Source of the DNA: Musa acuminata AAA Group
Taxonomy: Eukaryota; Streptophyta; Magnoliopsida; Zingiberales; Musaceae
Assembly (NCBI RefSeq): GCF_036884655.1
Contig: NC_088342.1
Coordinates: 17,165,001-17,229,000 of the forward strand
Reading direction: 5' to 3'
DNA length: 64,000 nucleotides
Shown: piece by piece, positions 12,136 through 22,513 of the stretch
Layout of the letters: the number at the start of each line of letters is the position of its first letter
Numbering within the stretch: position 1 is the stretch's first letter
Position numbers and translations under genes: made by a program
Notes under the pieces: generated by a model
Told to the model about the DNA's origin: nothing
Seen by the model: only the letters and a program-made list of their open reading frames with translations
Databases searched by the model: none

Positions 12136-12497
12136 TTATGTAATTTCAAAGTAAACTAAGGGCATTTTGATTATCTCATCATTGAAAGCCATTAAGACGT
12201 AGTTTGTCACCTCGCTTTTGTTGATTTTCTCCTGTCTTCAGAGGAGCTTGATTCGTCTTTTAACAACTTCTTCTTGTGTTCATAGCACGTAGTTCCATTC
12301 TTTTTGTTCTTTAATTTTTATTTTATGAGCTTTTTAAATTTCATAGTGAGGAGTTCAAGTTCACCATCACTTGAGCTTATGCTCGAGTGGTCTTCAATTG
12401 TTAAAAGTCTGAAATCCTTCCTGTTCTTTGGAAGGTTATCCTCAAGTTTGTTTTGTGCTACATTGGTCATTTCGTAGGTTATTAAAGACCCGAGAAG
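12136..12497 (-). pseudogene. S3 gag C-terminal fragment (E2)
   Basis: The minus strand encodes the gag C-terminal part (ITYEMTNVAQNKLE, PKNRKDFRLLTIEDHSS, then KFKKLIK) down to the terminal ...FEIT-like end. It contains an in-frame stop after KFKKLIK and small frame disruptions. It lacks the zinc knuckle like the other S3 gags. The 5' two thirds are replaced by an inverted LTR fragment starting at 12498. Confidence 0.7.
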
Positions 12498-12705
12498 TGT
12501 TGAATCTCGAATTTTGATGATGAAACCAATTGATAAGTGTTTATGACTTGATTTACATTTTGAGTGATGTAGGATGTTTCGATCAGGATGAGACACTTAA
12601 AGTAGGAAGAATCAAGTTAGGCCGGTGAAAAACATGTCAGAAGAACGAACGTCGAGCCGAAGGATCAGTCGACATATCGATCGAAGGCTTCGGGCCATAG
12701 ATTCG
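12498..12705 (+). repeat. inverted S3 LTR fragment
   Basis: Starts TGTTGAATCTCGAATTTTG in plus orientation. It runs about 208 bp through the S3 leader region (ATTCGGGCA) and then changes directly into minus-orientation S3 LTR sequence. It is a truncated insertion or rearrangement product. Confidence 0.7.
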
Positions 12706-13067
12706 GGCACCGCCTGTGTTAGTTTGACACTGAAACTGCACTAGGCGGTACCATCGCCCAATCTGGCGGTACCACTGCTTGGGAGGCTGTGCTAGGTGGT
12801 ACCATCGCCCAGACTGGTGGTACCACCGCCTACAGCCTCTCGGAGGCTGTGTCTTAGCGGTACCACTGCCTGACACAGTCTCGGAGAATGTGCCATGACG
12901 GTGCCACCTCTTGGGTCACTGTTTGGGCCTTTTCATTGAGCCCAACACAGTTCTTACATAGGCCCAACTAGCCCCTAATTGGGTTGGCCCAATTCCAATC
13001 CCAATTATGTGCTAACTACGAATTCTAAGACATTTCCTAAGCTAAACAAGTTCATCTATCTAGTTTC
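12706..13067 (-). repeat. 3' LTR of E3 (S3), first part
   Basis: Begins inside the palindrome array (GGTACCACCGCC units to about 12905). The TATA side and the hairpin end are lost at the junction with the inverted fragment. It is interrupted at 13068 by the S1 solo LTR. Confidence 0.75.
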
Positions 13068-14840
13068 TGTTAGGATCAAGAGCACTAAGAGGGGGGGGGG
13101 GGGGGGGGGGTGAATTAGTGCAGCGGAAATTTTTCAGCGATTAAAACCGAAAGCTGCGTTCGTTTGATAAAAAAACGATTTCGATGTAAAAGCCGATTCT
13201 AAGATTACTTTAACTTAATATTAAGCAAGATGACGTTAAAGTAAATCTACAATAGCAGTTTGCAGTTTATGATGAAAATCAGAATGCAAGCGCAAACTGA
13301 AATGCGACGTTCGTACGATAAAACCGGTTTACGTCTAAATGTCAATTTTGAAGATACTGAACTTTGAGATATGTTTTATAAATGTGCAGAAGGCAGTTTG
13401 TAGTTGTGATTGAAATCAAAACGTAAATGTAAACTGAAATGTAATGATCGTACGAAAAAGCCGATTTACGTCTAAACGCAGATTCGGAAAGCTCTGAACT
13501 TAGAAACTCGTTCGTAAAGGCGCAGAAGGCAGTAGCTATTTAGGAGGTTTGCAGTAAAGATAAATGCTTAAAGTAAATGCAAACAGAGATTTAGAGTGGT
13601 TCGGTCAATCTTGACCTACTCCACTTTTGGCTTCCTCCACCGACGAGGTCACCGACGTCAACTAGAGGCCTTCCTTCAATAGGCGAAGACCAACCACCCT
13701 TTTATAGTTTCACTCCTTTTGACGGGCTTAGGAGACAACCCTTATAGAAATTTTCTCTCCTCTCTTTACAACTCAAAACTTTGAAGAACAGAGGGAGGAG
13801 AACTTTTGGCCTTTACAATAATTTTGAGCTCTAAGAATCACAGAAAGATATCAAGATTTCAAGTGTTAGTTACTACTTTCAGTGCTGAATGGGTGGGGTA
13901 TTTATAGGCCCCAACCCAGTTCAAATTTGGAGCTCAAAACTGTCAATTCCCGGAATTCCGGGATCAGGCAGTTGCACCTCCTGACTAGAGCGGTTGCACC
14001 GCCTAGCAGAGCTCGAAAACTTAGCCTCTAGGCGGTGCCACCTCTGTCAGGGGCAGTTGCACCTCTCTGCCAGAGCTCGAAGACCGAGCTCAGGCGGTTG
14101 CACCTCCTGACTAGGGCGGTTGCACCGCCTGCCAGAGATCGAAGACCGAGCTCAGGCGGTGCTACCTCCTGTCAGGAGAGGTTGCACCGCCCAATCTCGC
14201 TTGGAGATTGAGCCCAGGCGGTTGCACCTCCTGGCTGGGGCGGTTGCACCGCCCAGTCTCCCTGGGAGACTTAGCCCAGGCGGTGCTACCTCCTGGCTTG
14301 GGCGGTTGCACCTCCCACAGCAATCAGGGTCCGAATGGGTTGATCCATTCGGCCCAAATTGGATTTTTTCAGGGGCCCAATTGCCCCAAGATTAAGCTAA
14401 TGGGATCACCTCCCATTTCCAACTTAATCATTGTGCTAACTACGATAAATCCTAAGACAATTTCTGCAGCTTGCTCCGGTGCGTCAATCGCTTCTTCCGG
14501 CGAGTTTCCGGCGAACTTCCGTCGATCATCCGATGAACCCTCGGTGATTCTCCTGCGGACTTCCAGCAAACTCCTGGACTTGCGACGATACACTTGGCGA
14601 GTTCCGACGAGCTTCTTTGGCAAGCTTATGGACTTCTCGGATTTGTTCCCGCAGAACCTCCGACGACTGTCCGAACTTCCGTCGAGCTCTCAAACTCCCA
14701 ACGTGATCATTGTCATGACTCCGGCGCAACTCCTGCTGCATGTCTTACTTTCATCGTAGTTAATCCTACACACTTATCTCAACATGTAGGTTAGACAACA
14801 AATGACAATTGACTTCATCATCAAAATCCGAGATTCAACA
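13068..14840 (-). mobile_element. solo LTR, Sirevirus subfamily S1
   Basis: A complete 1,773-bp LTR runs from TGTTAGGATCAAGAGC to GAGATTCAACA. It is flanked by GTTTC at 13063-13067 and 14841-14845. It has a 20-G tract at 13091-13110 in the CACTAA/TTAGTG hairpin, a TATA box at 13899-13906 and the longest palindrome array of the minus-strand LTRs (about 13968-14325). Absence of an internal region shows LTR-LTR recombination after insertion. Confidence 0.93.
13899..13906 (-). promoter_or_regulatory. LTR TATA box (solo S1 LTR)
   Basis: TATAAATA followed by CCCCACC, directly downstream (minus strand) of the palindrome array. Confidence 0.65.
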
Positions 14841-14845
14841 GTTTC

Positions 14846-15510
14846 TTCCAATGAGCTTCCGGCGAACTTCCGACAGTCTCTTGGCAATGTTCCAGCAGAC
14901 TCTCGGCAAGTTCCTAGACTTCACAATGATCTTCTTGGTGAGTTCCGACAAACTTTTTTGGTAAGCTCCTAGACTTCTTGGTTGGTTCCGACAGAACTTT
15001 CGACGAATGTTTGGACTTCCGATGAACTCTCGAACTCCCAATGAAATCACGTTCTTGACTTCGGGATTTCATTTTGCTTTATGCCTTGCTATCGTAGTTA
15101 ATCTTTCACATGTAAAAACACACTTCGATCTAGACAATTATTACTAAGCTTGAATCATGTTGTCCGTCATGTCATTGGTCCATCGATGCTTCGTCCGATT
15201 CTTCGACGCATCGTCCTCTCTTGTGGCCTATTGCCCAATCACCTAATTGACTCCGTAACTCTGATATCCATGGTGCAATATACGCTCTTCTTGGCCCGAT
15301 GCCTAAATCTATGGCCTGAAGTCTTATGTCGATACGTCGACCGATCCTCCAGCCCGACGTCCAATCTTCTGACATGTTTCCTCCAACCCAACATGATTCT
15401 TCCTGCTTTAATTGTCTCTCCCTGATCGAAGCATCTTGTGTCACTCAAAAAGTAGATTAAATCAGTAACACTTATCAATTAGTTTCATCATCAAAATCCG
15501 AAATTCAACA
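14846..15510 (-). repeat. 3' LTR of E3 (S3), second part
   Basis: Resumes after the GTTTC duplication and ends GAAATTCAACA next to the polypurine tract. It is homologous to 9591-10233 and to the end of 7942-9590. Confidence 0.82.
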
Positions 15511-15525
15511 ATCTCCCTCTTTTTT
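15511..15525 (-). promoter_or_regulatory. polypurine tract of E3
   Basis: The minus strand reads AAAAAAGAGGGAGAT beside the LTR. One G has been replaced by A relative to the consensus. Confidence 0.72.
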
Positions 15526-17458
15526 ATAATGACAATCAATTGATGACGGAATTAAACTTAACTCCCAAAGTTTAAACAAACTCCCCCTATCAATATGCTA
15601 TATTGATAGACCCTTGAATTCAAGCTGAATTCAAGTCATTGCAAATTTCATCATGAATATTTGCAACATGTCATCATGCATAACATGATCATACTTCTCC
15701 TCCTTTGTCATCAACAAAAAGGAGAAGTGTAACTTTCAAGTGTTTGGATATTAGTTCAAATCATTGCATACTAAGCATAATCTTTAGTTTTATCATCATG
15801 CAAGCTAGCAATAATTTTACAACATTTTAAAACATGCAAGCTAGCAATTTTGAGATGTTCAAGAAAGCAGAAAGCAACTCTTGCTTCTTGAAATATACAA
15901 ATTTGTAAATTTTGTTAGATGTGCAAGTTAGCATGTTTTGCTTGTTGAGATAAGCAAGATAGCACTTCTTTCTCCATGTAATTTGTAAGCTAGCAAATTT
16001 TTGCTTCATTTGCAATGTTTGAGCTAGCAATTTTATTTCTTTTGCAAAGTGTAAGTTTCTAAATTTTGCAAGATGAGCTAGCGATATTTCTCCCCCTTTG
16101 TCAATGTAAAAAAGATGGGAAGAATACAATGTTGTAATTCTTTTCCCTTTACAATAATTTTCAAAGCATGATAAAGGTAAACAACAAAAATAAGTGTCAA
16201 AAGATCATATATCATTTTTGACAAGAAAGCATGATAGGAAAAATAATCTTGAATCAAAAAGAATATTCAAGTTTAAAATTCAAAAAATCTAGATCATGAT
16301 CCGAAAAAGAATGTATAAGGAGAGTTTGTGCAACTTTTGCAATTTGGCTAAATTTAACATTCAAACTAGCAATTTTCTTTCTCCCCTTTATCGTAATCAA
16401 GGAAGAAGTAGAGTGAATGTCAATACTCTACTTATAACATGAGGTTTACAACTACAAATACAAAGGAATTTACACATCATGTCTTGAAAGATAATAATAT
16501 CAAATCATGAATGTCACAAGACATGACTTATTTCATCAAATCTCTTCTTTTTATAAATGGATAAAAGAAACATAGGAGATCTTGATTCGTGCATAAGAAA
16601 TCTCAAGTTATAAATTTAGAAAAATGATTCGATTGGATATATCATCTTATTATTAAAATGAATCATATGAAAAGAAATCCAAAATCATCATGTAAAATCA
16701 TCAAAATCTTTTACATAGTCCAAGAGATTCATAGATTCATTATGATAATTTTCTTCTTTAGATGATAAAATCATATGAGAACAAAATGATTCATATAAAA
16801 TACATCTCATGTAATAAACATGAATAAATTAAGTGTTTGGTTAAATATGAAAACAAATTGTCAAATCTAAAATGATCATCAAAATCACTTTTCGGATCAT
16901 TTAATAAAAGCACCATAGATATATTAAAAATAGCTCAAGTTCTTTTAGTTTCAAATTTTGTGATTGATTTCATGTTCAAGTATTTCATACAAAGGCCATG
17001 CTTCATTATTTATAATAAAAAAATAATATGGAAATCATAAAATCATCAAGCTCAATAAACCCAAAAATCATTATTATTTCAAATCACCATGCATAATTAT
17101 AAAATCATCAAGCATGATACCAAGACTTTTTAACATTTTCATTACATCATTATGCATCATTAAATCATTAAGCATGATTTCATTAAACATGAAGCATCTT
17201 CAATCAAAATCAAGAAACAATAAGGAAATCAACATGATACACATTATTTCTTCTTGAAAAACATACCTATGATTATCATTAGATTTAAATCTAACATTTT
17301 ATTCCTTTAACATAAAACATATAATTTTCATTATCATTTTAAAAATTACTAACATGATAAGCATGATTCCTAATTTTTTGCATTTTCATTTATTAAACAT
17401 GCAATTTTCAAGAAAAATAATTATTCTAAACTAAATTAAAAATAACTCAGAAAATGCA
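15526..17458 (-). other. E3 3' noncoding region
   Basis: AT-rich with no credible gene. It has the inverted repeat ACTTCTCC 15693-15700 / GGAGAAGT 15721-15728, degenerate GCTAGC repeats at about 15800-16085 and a second internal purine tract near 16088. Confidence 0.7.
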
Positions 17459-18373
17459 TTACGTAATTTCAAAATAAATTAAAGGTATTTTGATTACCTC
17501 AACGTCGAATACCGTTAAGGCATAGTTTGCCACCTCGCCTTTGTTTTTCTCCTCGTCTTCGGATGAGCTTGATTTGTCCAAAGTCGCCTTCTTCTTATTT
17601 TTAAGTTCATTTTTAATATTCAATTATTATTTTAAAATTTTTAGAAAGAGTTCAAGTTCATCATCACTTGAGCTTATGCTCGAGTGGTCTTTAATTGTTC
17701 TAAGTCTGAAATCCTTCCTATTCTTTGGAAGGTGGTTCTCAAGTTCTTTATGTGCATTGCACATCATTTCATAAGTCATTAAAGACCCTATAAATTCTTC
17801 AATTAGTAAATGGTTCAAGTTTGTTTATTCTTAAATAGCCGTTACTTTTGAATTCTGAGTTTTAGAAAGTGAGTATAAAACTTTATTCACAAATTCAAGA
17901 TTCAAAAAATATTTGCCAAGAGCTTTTAAACTATTAACGACATCTGTAAAGCAAGTGTACATGTCAACAATAGTTTCGCTCGGCTTCATCTGAAACAGCT
18001 CGAAATCATGCATCAAAAAATTAATCTTCGAATCTTTTACTCTATTCGTGCCTTCGTGTGTGATTTCAAGAGTGTGCCATATATCGAAAGTCATTTCGCA
18101 AGTAGAAACCCAATTAAACTTAGTTTTATCTAAAGTGCAAAATAAGGCATTCATACCCTTTGCATTTAGAAAAAAAGTCTTTTTCTCCAAATCATTCCAA
18201 TGGTTCATTAGAAAAGAAGACATTCGAAAATTATTTTCAATAATACTTTATAAATTTAAATCCAAGGAAAATAAGAAAACTCTCATTCAAGTTTTCCAAT
18301 ATGTGTAGTTCGTCCCATTGAACAAGGGAGGACGAATGAGAGAGTGACCCTCTTGAAAGCCGAAATGAGCCAT
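17459..18373 (-). pseudogene. S3 gag, broken (E3)
   Basis: Start codon at 18373 and terminal stop at 17459. A long piece (17831-18223) is open and shows FLNAKGMNALFCTLDKTKFN, the FDIWHTLEITHEGTNR block, MKPSETIVDMYTCF and NKVLYSLSKT. An insertion near the 5' end (about 18318-18340) duplicates part of the GRTNE-coding region, and stops and frame changes occur downstream. The C-terminal acidic DESSS/EEK region is present and no zinc knuckle is seen. It follows the primer binding site with no room for another gene. Confidence 0.78.
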
Positions 18374-18408
18374 TTCTCTTAGGTGTTAAACCAAATGAGA
18401 AATACAAG

Positions 18409-18420
18409 GCTCTGATACCA
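18409..18420 (-). promoter_or_regulatory. primer binding site (E3)
   Basis: The minus strand reads TGGTATCAGAGC, two bases from the LTR end at 18423. Confidence 0.85.
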
Positions 18421-18422
18421 AC

Positions 18423-19029
18423 TGTTAGGAAAAGAGTCGGCACTAAGTGAAGGGGTGAATTAGTGCAGCGATAAAATACGTCAGTTTTGAAAAATTCTTT
18501 CATACGAAAAAAATCGATTTCTGAAACTTAACTTGAAACACGTGTTCGTAAATGTATTAAAGGTAGTAAGCAAGTAAAATAGTTTACAGTAAAGTAAATG
18601 GCAACAATGGAAATGCAAATTAGAGAACATGCCAATTTTATAGTGGTTCGGTCATCATGACCTACATCCACTCCGCCGATTCCTCTTCCATCGAGGCCAC
18701 TAGCATCCACTATCGGTCATCCTTCAATAGGCGAAGACCAACCACCTTTTACAACTCGATTATCCTTTTGCCGAGTTTAGGCGATAACCCATACACCCCC
18801 TACTTACTCCTCTCTCAAACTATTATAACAATTAGAACTTTTGTGAAGAGTTCATACAAGATTGCAGTAATGTTTCTTTCTATTTTTACTCTCAAGTCTT
18901 ATGTAGTTTAACTAGGGATGAGAGGGGTATTTATAGGCCTCAAGTTGATTCAAACTTTGAGCCTAAAAATATCTCATCTTGGGTTTCCTAGGTTCGAATG
19001 GTACCACCGCCTGTGCTAGGCGATACCAC
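18423..19029 (-). repeat. 5' LTR of E3 (S3), truncated
   Basis: Starts TGTTAGGAAAAGAGTCGGC. The hairpin loop has only four Gs here. TATA box at 18928-18935. It is cut at 19030 by E4, and the remainder of the LTR is not found to the right. Confidence 0.82.
18928..18935 (-). promoter_or_regulatory. LTR TATA box (E3 5' LTR)
   Basis: TATAAATA in the GGCCTATAAATACCCC context. Confidence 0.6.
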
Positions 19030-20466
19030 TGTTAGGATCAAGAGCACTAAGAGGGGGGGGGGGGGTGAATTAGTGCAGCGGAAAACTTTCGACGATTAAA
19101 AAAGTGTTTGTACGATAAAAGCGATTTGGGTAGAAAAGTCGATTCGTAAATCTCTTTAACTTGTAATCAAGCGAGATGTAGTTAAAGGAAATCTATGAAG
19201 GTAGTTTGCAGTTATGATGAAAGTTAAAATGTAAGCGCAAACTAAAATATGATGTTCGTAAGATAAAACTGATTTACGTCTAAACGCCGATTCGAAAAAT
19301 ACTGAACTTTAAAACACGATTGTAAATGTGCAGAAGGCAGTAAGCTATTGAGGAGGTTTGCAGTAAGGATAGGATGCTCAAAGTAAATGCAAACCGAGAT
19401 TTAGAGTGGTTCAGTCAATCTTGACCTATATCCACTTTTGGCTTCCTCCACCGACGAGGTCACCGACGTCTACTAGAGGCCTTCCTTCAATAGGCGAAGG
19501 CCAACTACCCTTTTACAGTTTCACTCCTTTTGACGGGCTTAGGAGACAACCGTTACAGAATTTTCTCTCCTCTCTTTAAAGATCAGAACTTCGAAGAAAA
19601 GAAGGAGAAGAACTTTTGGCCTTTACAACAATTTTGAGCTCTAAAAATCACATAATAAGATCAGGATTTCGGTGTGTTTTTGGTGCTCTTTCAGTGTTGA
19701 AAGGGTGGGGTATTTATAGGCCCCAACCCAGTTTGAATTTCGAGCTCAAAACTGTCAATTCCCGGAATTCCGGGATCTGGCGGTTACACCTCCTGACTGA
19801 GGCGGTTGCACCGCCTAGCACAGCTCGAAGACTGAGCCTCTGGGCGGTGCCACCTCCTATCAGGGGAGGTTGCACCTCCTGCCAGAGCTCGAAGACCGAG
19901 CTCAGGCGGTGCCACCTCCTGGCTGGGGCGGTTCATCCGCTTGGCAGAAATCAGGGTCCGAATGGGTTGGTCCATTCGGCCCAATTTGGGTTTTTCAGGG
20001 GCCCAATTGCCCCAAGATTAAGTTAATGGGATCACCTCCCATTTCCAACTTAATCATTGTGCTAACTATGATATTTCCTAAGATATTTACTGCAACTTGC
20101 TCCGGTGCGTCAATCGCTTCTTCCAACGAGCTTCCGGCGAACTTCCGTCGATCATCCGATGAACCCTCAGTGATGCTCTTACGGACTTCCGGTAAACTCC
20201 TGGACTTGCGATGATCCACTTGGCGAGTTTCGACGAGCTTCTTTGGCAAGCTCATGGACTTCTCGGATTTGTTCCCGCAGAACCTCCGACGACTGTCCGA
20301 ACTTCCGTCAAACTCTCGAACTCCCAACGTGATCATTGTCTTGATTCCGGCGCAACTCCTGCTGCATATCTTACTTTCATCGTAGTTAATCCTGTACACT
20401 TATCTCAACATATAGATTAGATAACAAATGACAATTGACTTTATCATCAAAATCTAAGATTCAACA
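19030..20466 (-). repeat. 3' LTR of E4 (S1)
   Basis: A 1,437-bp LTR from TGTTAGGATCAAGAGC to GATTCAACA. 13-G tract at 19053-19065, TATA box at 19711-19718, palindrome array at about 19778-19948. Confidence 0.9.
19711..19718 (-). promoter_or_regulatory. LTR TATA box (E4)
   Basis: TATAAATA followed by CCCCACCC. Confidence 0.6.
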
Positions 20467-20480
20467 ATCTCCCCCTTTTT
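20467..20480 (-). promoter_or_regulatory. polypurine tract of E4
   Basis: AAAAAGGGGGAGAT on the minus strand, directly beside the LTR. Confidence 0.82.
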
Positions 20481-21631
20481 GATGATGACAATCAATTGAT
20501 AATGGAGTTAACCTTAACTCCCCCTGTCTATATGCCATACTTGAGATAAGTCATTCTTGAATTCAAAACCTTTGAATTCAAGAGACATATTGATAAGTTA
20601 AAATCATTTAAACTTATCAATACTCCCATCATGATTCTCATCATGATGTTTCTCTCTGAAGATGATGTCAAGGCTTGACATTCATTTTCAAATTTTACAT
20701 TACAAGTTTGAATGATGGTAATAGTAGCAATTCATCATATTGTAAGATGTCAACATGTAAAACTGCGAAGTAATATTTTGATATCATTACATGATGCACA
20801 TATTTCAAATGTTTTAGCAATTATTGCATTTCATCACATGGTAAGATATCAATACGTAAAATTACGATGCAAGTTTTTGTTTGATATCTTGACACGATAC
20901 AAACAAGGCATAGCATATCATTAATACTCATATATTTCTCCCCCTTTGTCATCAACAAAAAGTGTGGTAATTGTGATACCAGGAGAATAATATAAGCAAA
21001 TTTTGAACATAAGTGTGATAATTGTTCATGCCTTTACTAGGTTCATGTTATTTTCCAATAGTGAGTGATAGGAAATCAATTATACAAGCATATAAAGGAA
21101 AGTATGATATGTAGATCGCTTTGAGTACTTCTTTCTTTTTATTTGTTATAATCTTTTTGCATGAACGAGGAAGGCTATTTGTGAGTTTACTTTGAGTGAA
21201 GTTAAAATCGATGAGAGATTAAATCAAGCTTCATTTTTACAAGGATCAAGATATGTATGTGAAACAAATCTTTGCAAGTAAAAACACTATCATCCGTATT
21301 TCAAGATGGAATTTATAAGCAGGAATCATTTCATCAAATCCATTTCAGAAAAATATTTTTCATATAATAAGTGTATGAGAAAATCCGATTGTTAGGATAC
21401 CAATTGTTAAGCGAATCCGAAAATGAAATTAACACTTTCATGTAGTCGGATAAGACTATGCTATAGATTTTCAAATACAATCATGAAGACAAAACATGCT
21501 TATTGTTATGGAAATTTTTGTATTCAACACATAATTTCCAACATGTTATTTAGGCATGTAATGGCAATCAAGTGATTTGATCATTCAATAAAGTTCGAAA
21601 AATAATTTTAACTAGTTTATGTATTCGAACA
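20481..21631 (-). other. E4 3' noncoding region
   Basis: AT-rich, no ORF. It contains a second purine tract in the conserved TTGATGACAAAGGGGGAGAA context (about 20938-20957) and is homologous, inverted, to 39308-40477 of E7. Confidence 0.72.
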
Positions 21632-21713
21632 CATCAACATTCCTAATTCTCTTCTTATGAAATCAAATTGTTCTTCACATAGAGGTTTTGTAAAAATATC
21701 AGCTAGTTGATGT
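21632..21713 (-). pseudogene. RNase H C-terminal relic (E4)
   Basis: The minus strand encodes [11 protein letters not shown], then [14 protein letters not shown], the last ~30 residues of copia pol, and nothing upstream of it. It sits downstream of the accessory ORF. The same relic with the same left junction is present at 39212-39307. Confidence 0.82.
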
Positions 21714-21995
21714 TTAATATTATGGCAATATAATAACATGATGCATCAACTGCATTGGTATATCATTTTCTCAAATCATATTTATCATGGAAACCAAGGC
21801 ACAAGATTTTCAAGGTGGTTATAAAAATATTTAGTTTTAATGTAAAATCCGACAGTGAGTAATGAGATTAAACAATGAGTGATATTTGTAACTCTGCTCA
21901 CAAATAAATATATCAGGTAACCATATCAAAGATCAAGGCACAGGGCATTGTGATCATGGTGAGTAACATAAAGAGTTTACAATACAAATATAAGC
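21714..21995 (-). other. spacer between accessory ORF and RNase H relic (E4)
   Basis: About 280 bp of AT-rich noncoding sequence that also occurs in E7 at 38953-39211. It marks a shared rearrangement junction. Confidence 0.65.
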
Positions 21996-22473
21996 TCATT
22001 CAGGAGGTGGAAAATTAAAATGCCTAAATAAAGAGTCAAATTGTCGATGAATTTGCTGCAGCTCAGATAGGATTTGATCTTGTCGATGTTCAAGCCGTTC
22101 TTGTCTTTGTTCAAATCGGTCCATCCGAATCCCAATATCTTCGATAGATAATGCAAGAGCTTGCTCAAATGAATGTGTTTCCTCAAAGGGACAGATCGGA
22201 GGAGATTGAGTACCCCTAAAGACTGGTGTTTTCAGTTCTGGTTCAGGTTGAGGGGGATCGGTTCTTCTAGGCATTCTAACCCAGTTACCGTTTCTATAAA
22301 TACATCTCAATCGGTGAAGTAGATTTTTATTTATTATGCTAAACCTATCTACTTTTATTACTTCTTCGTCGGATGGTATTGGAATATCGTAGGCTTTCAG
22401 TATTCTCGTGATTATACCACCATATGGAAGCATCATGTCTTTCTTAGATAGTTCTAACATGTTTTGTTGGATA
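21996..22473 (-). pseudogene. accessory ORF, C-terminal half (E4)
   Basis: An open frame of about 159 codons without stops, ending at 21996. Visible segments are LIQQNMLELSKKDMMLPYGG, KAYDIPIPSDEE, INKNLLHRLRC and WVRMPRRTDPPQP. A proline/acid-rich linker and a glutamine/arginine-rich coiled coil (DRFEQRQERLEHRQDQ) follow, with the end FNFPPPE. The N-terminal half is missing because of the junction with E5 at about 22473. It corresponds to the intact 364-aa ORF at 49632-50726 and is close to the E7 copy at 37843-38952, but keeps CAA where E7 has TAA at two C-terminal positions. Confidence 0.82.
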
Positions 22474-22513
22474 AGAGCCTCATTTTTCATATTTATTTAA
22501 CACCCAAATAGAA

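Larger units (their letters stand above)
9591..12497 (-). mobile_element. E2: gag-only S3 element, fragment
   Basis: Minus-strand S3 fragment with a partial 3' LTR (9591-10233), a polypurine tract, an AT-rich region and the 3' end of gag. Its left part is cut by E1 and its 5' part is lost at 12498, where a plus-orientation LTR fragment begins. Confidence 0.8.
12706..19029 (-). mobile_element. E3: gag-only S3 element, interrupted by a solo LTR
   Basis: Minus-strand S3 element: 3' LTR (12706-13067 and 14846-15510), polypurine tract, AT-rich region, broken gag (17459-18373), primer binding site and 5' LTR (18423-19029, cut by E4). An S1 solo LTR (13068-14840, GTTTC duplication) lies in its 3' LTR. 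It has no pol. Confidence 0.83.
19030..22473 (-). mobile_element. E4: truncated non-autonomous S1 element with accessory ORF
   Basis: Minus-strand element: S1 3' LTR (19030-20466), polypurine tract, noncoding region, a short RNase H relic (21632-21713) and the 3' half of an accessory ORF (21996-22473). It ends abruptly at about 22473, where plus-strand E5 sequence begins. The order accessory ORF, then RNase H relic, then LTR is the same as in E7, and the flanking noncoding sequence matches E7 in detail, so E4 and E7 are copies of one deletion derivative. Confidence 0.85.

Noticed and set aside
14208..14759. 183-codon ORF and similar frames at 19616-20026, 33569-34045, 40559-40963 and 41059-41529
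   Set aside because: They run through LTR palindromes and leader sequence. The same frames recur in other LTR copies with stops, and no protein domain is seen.
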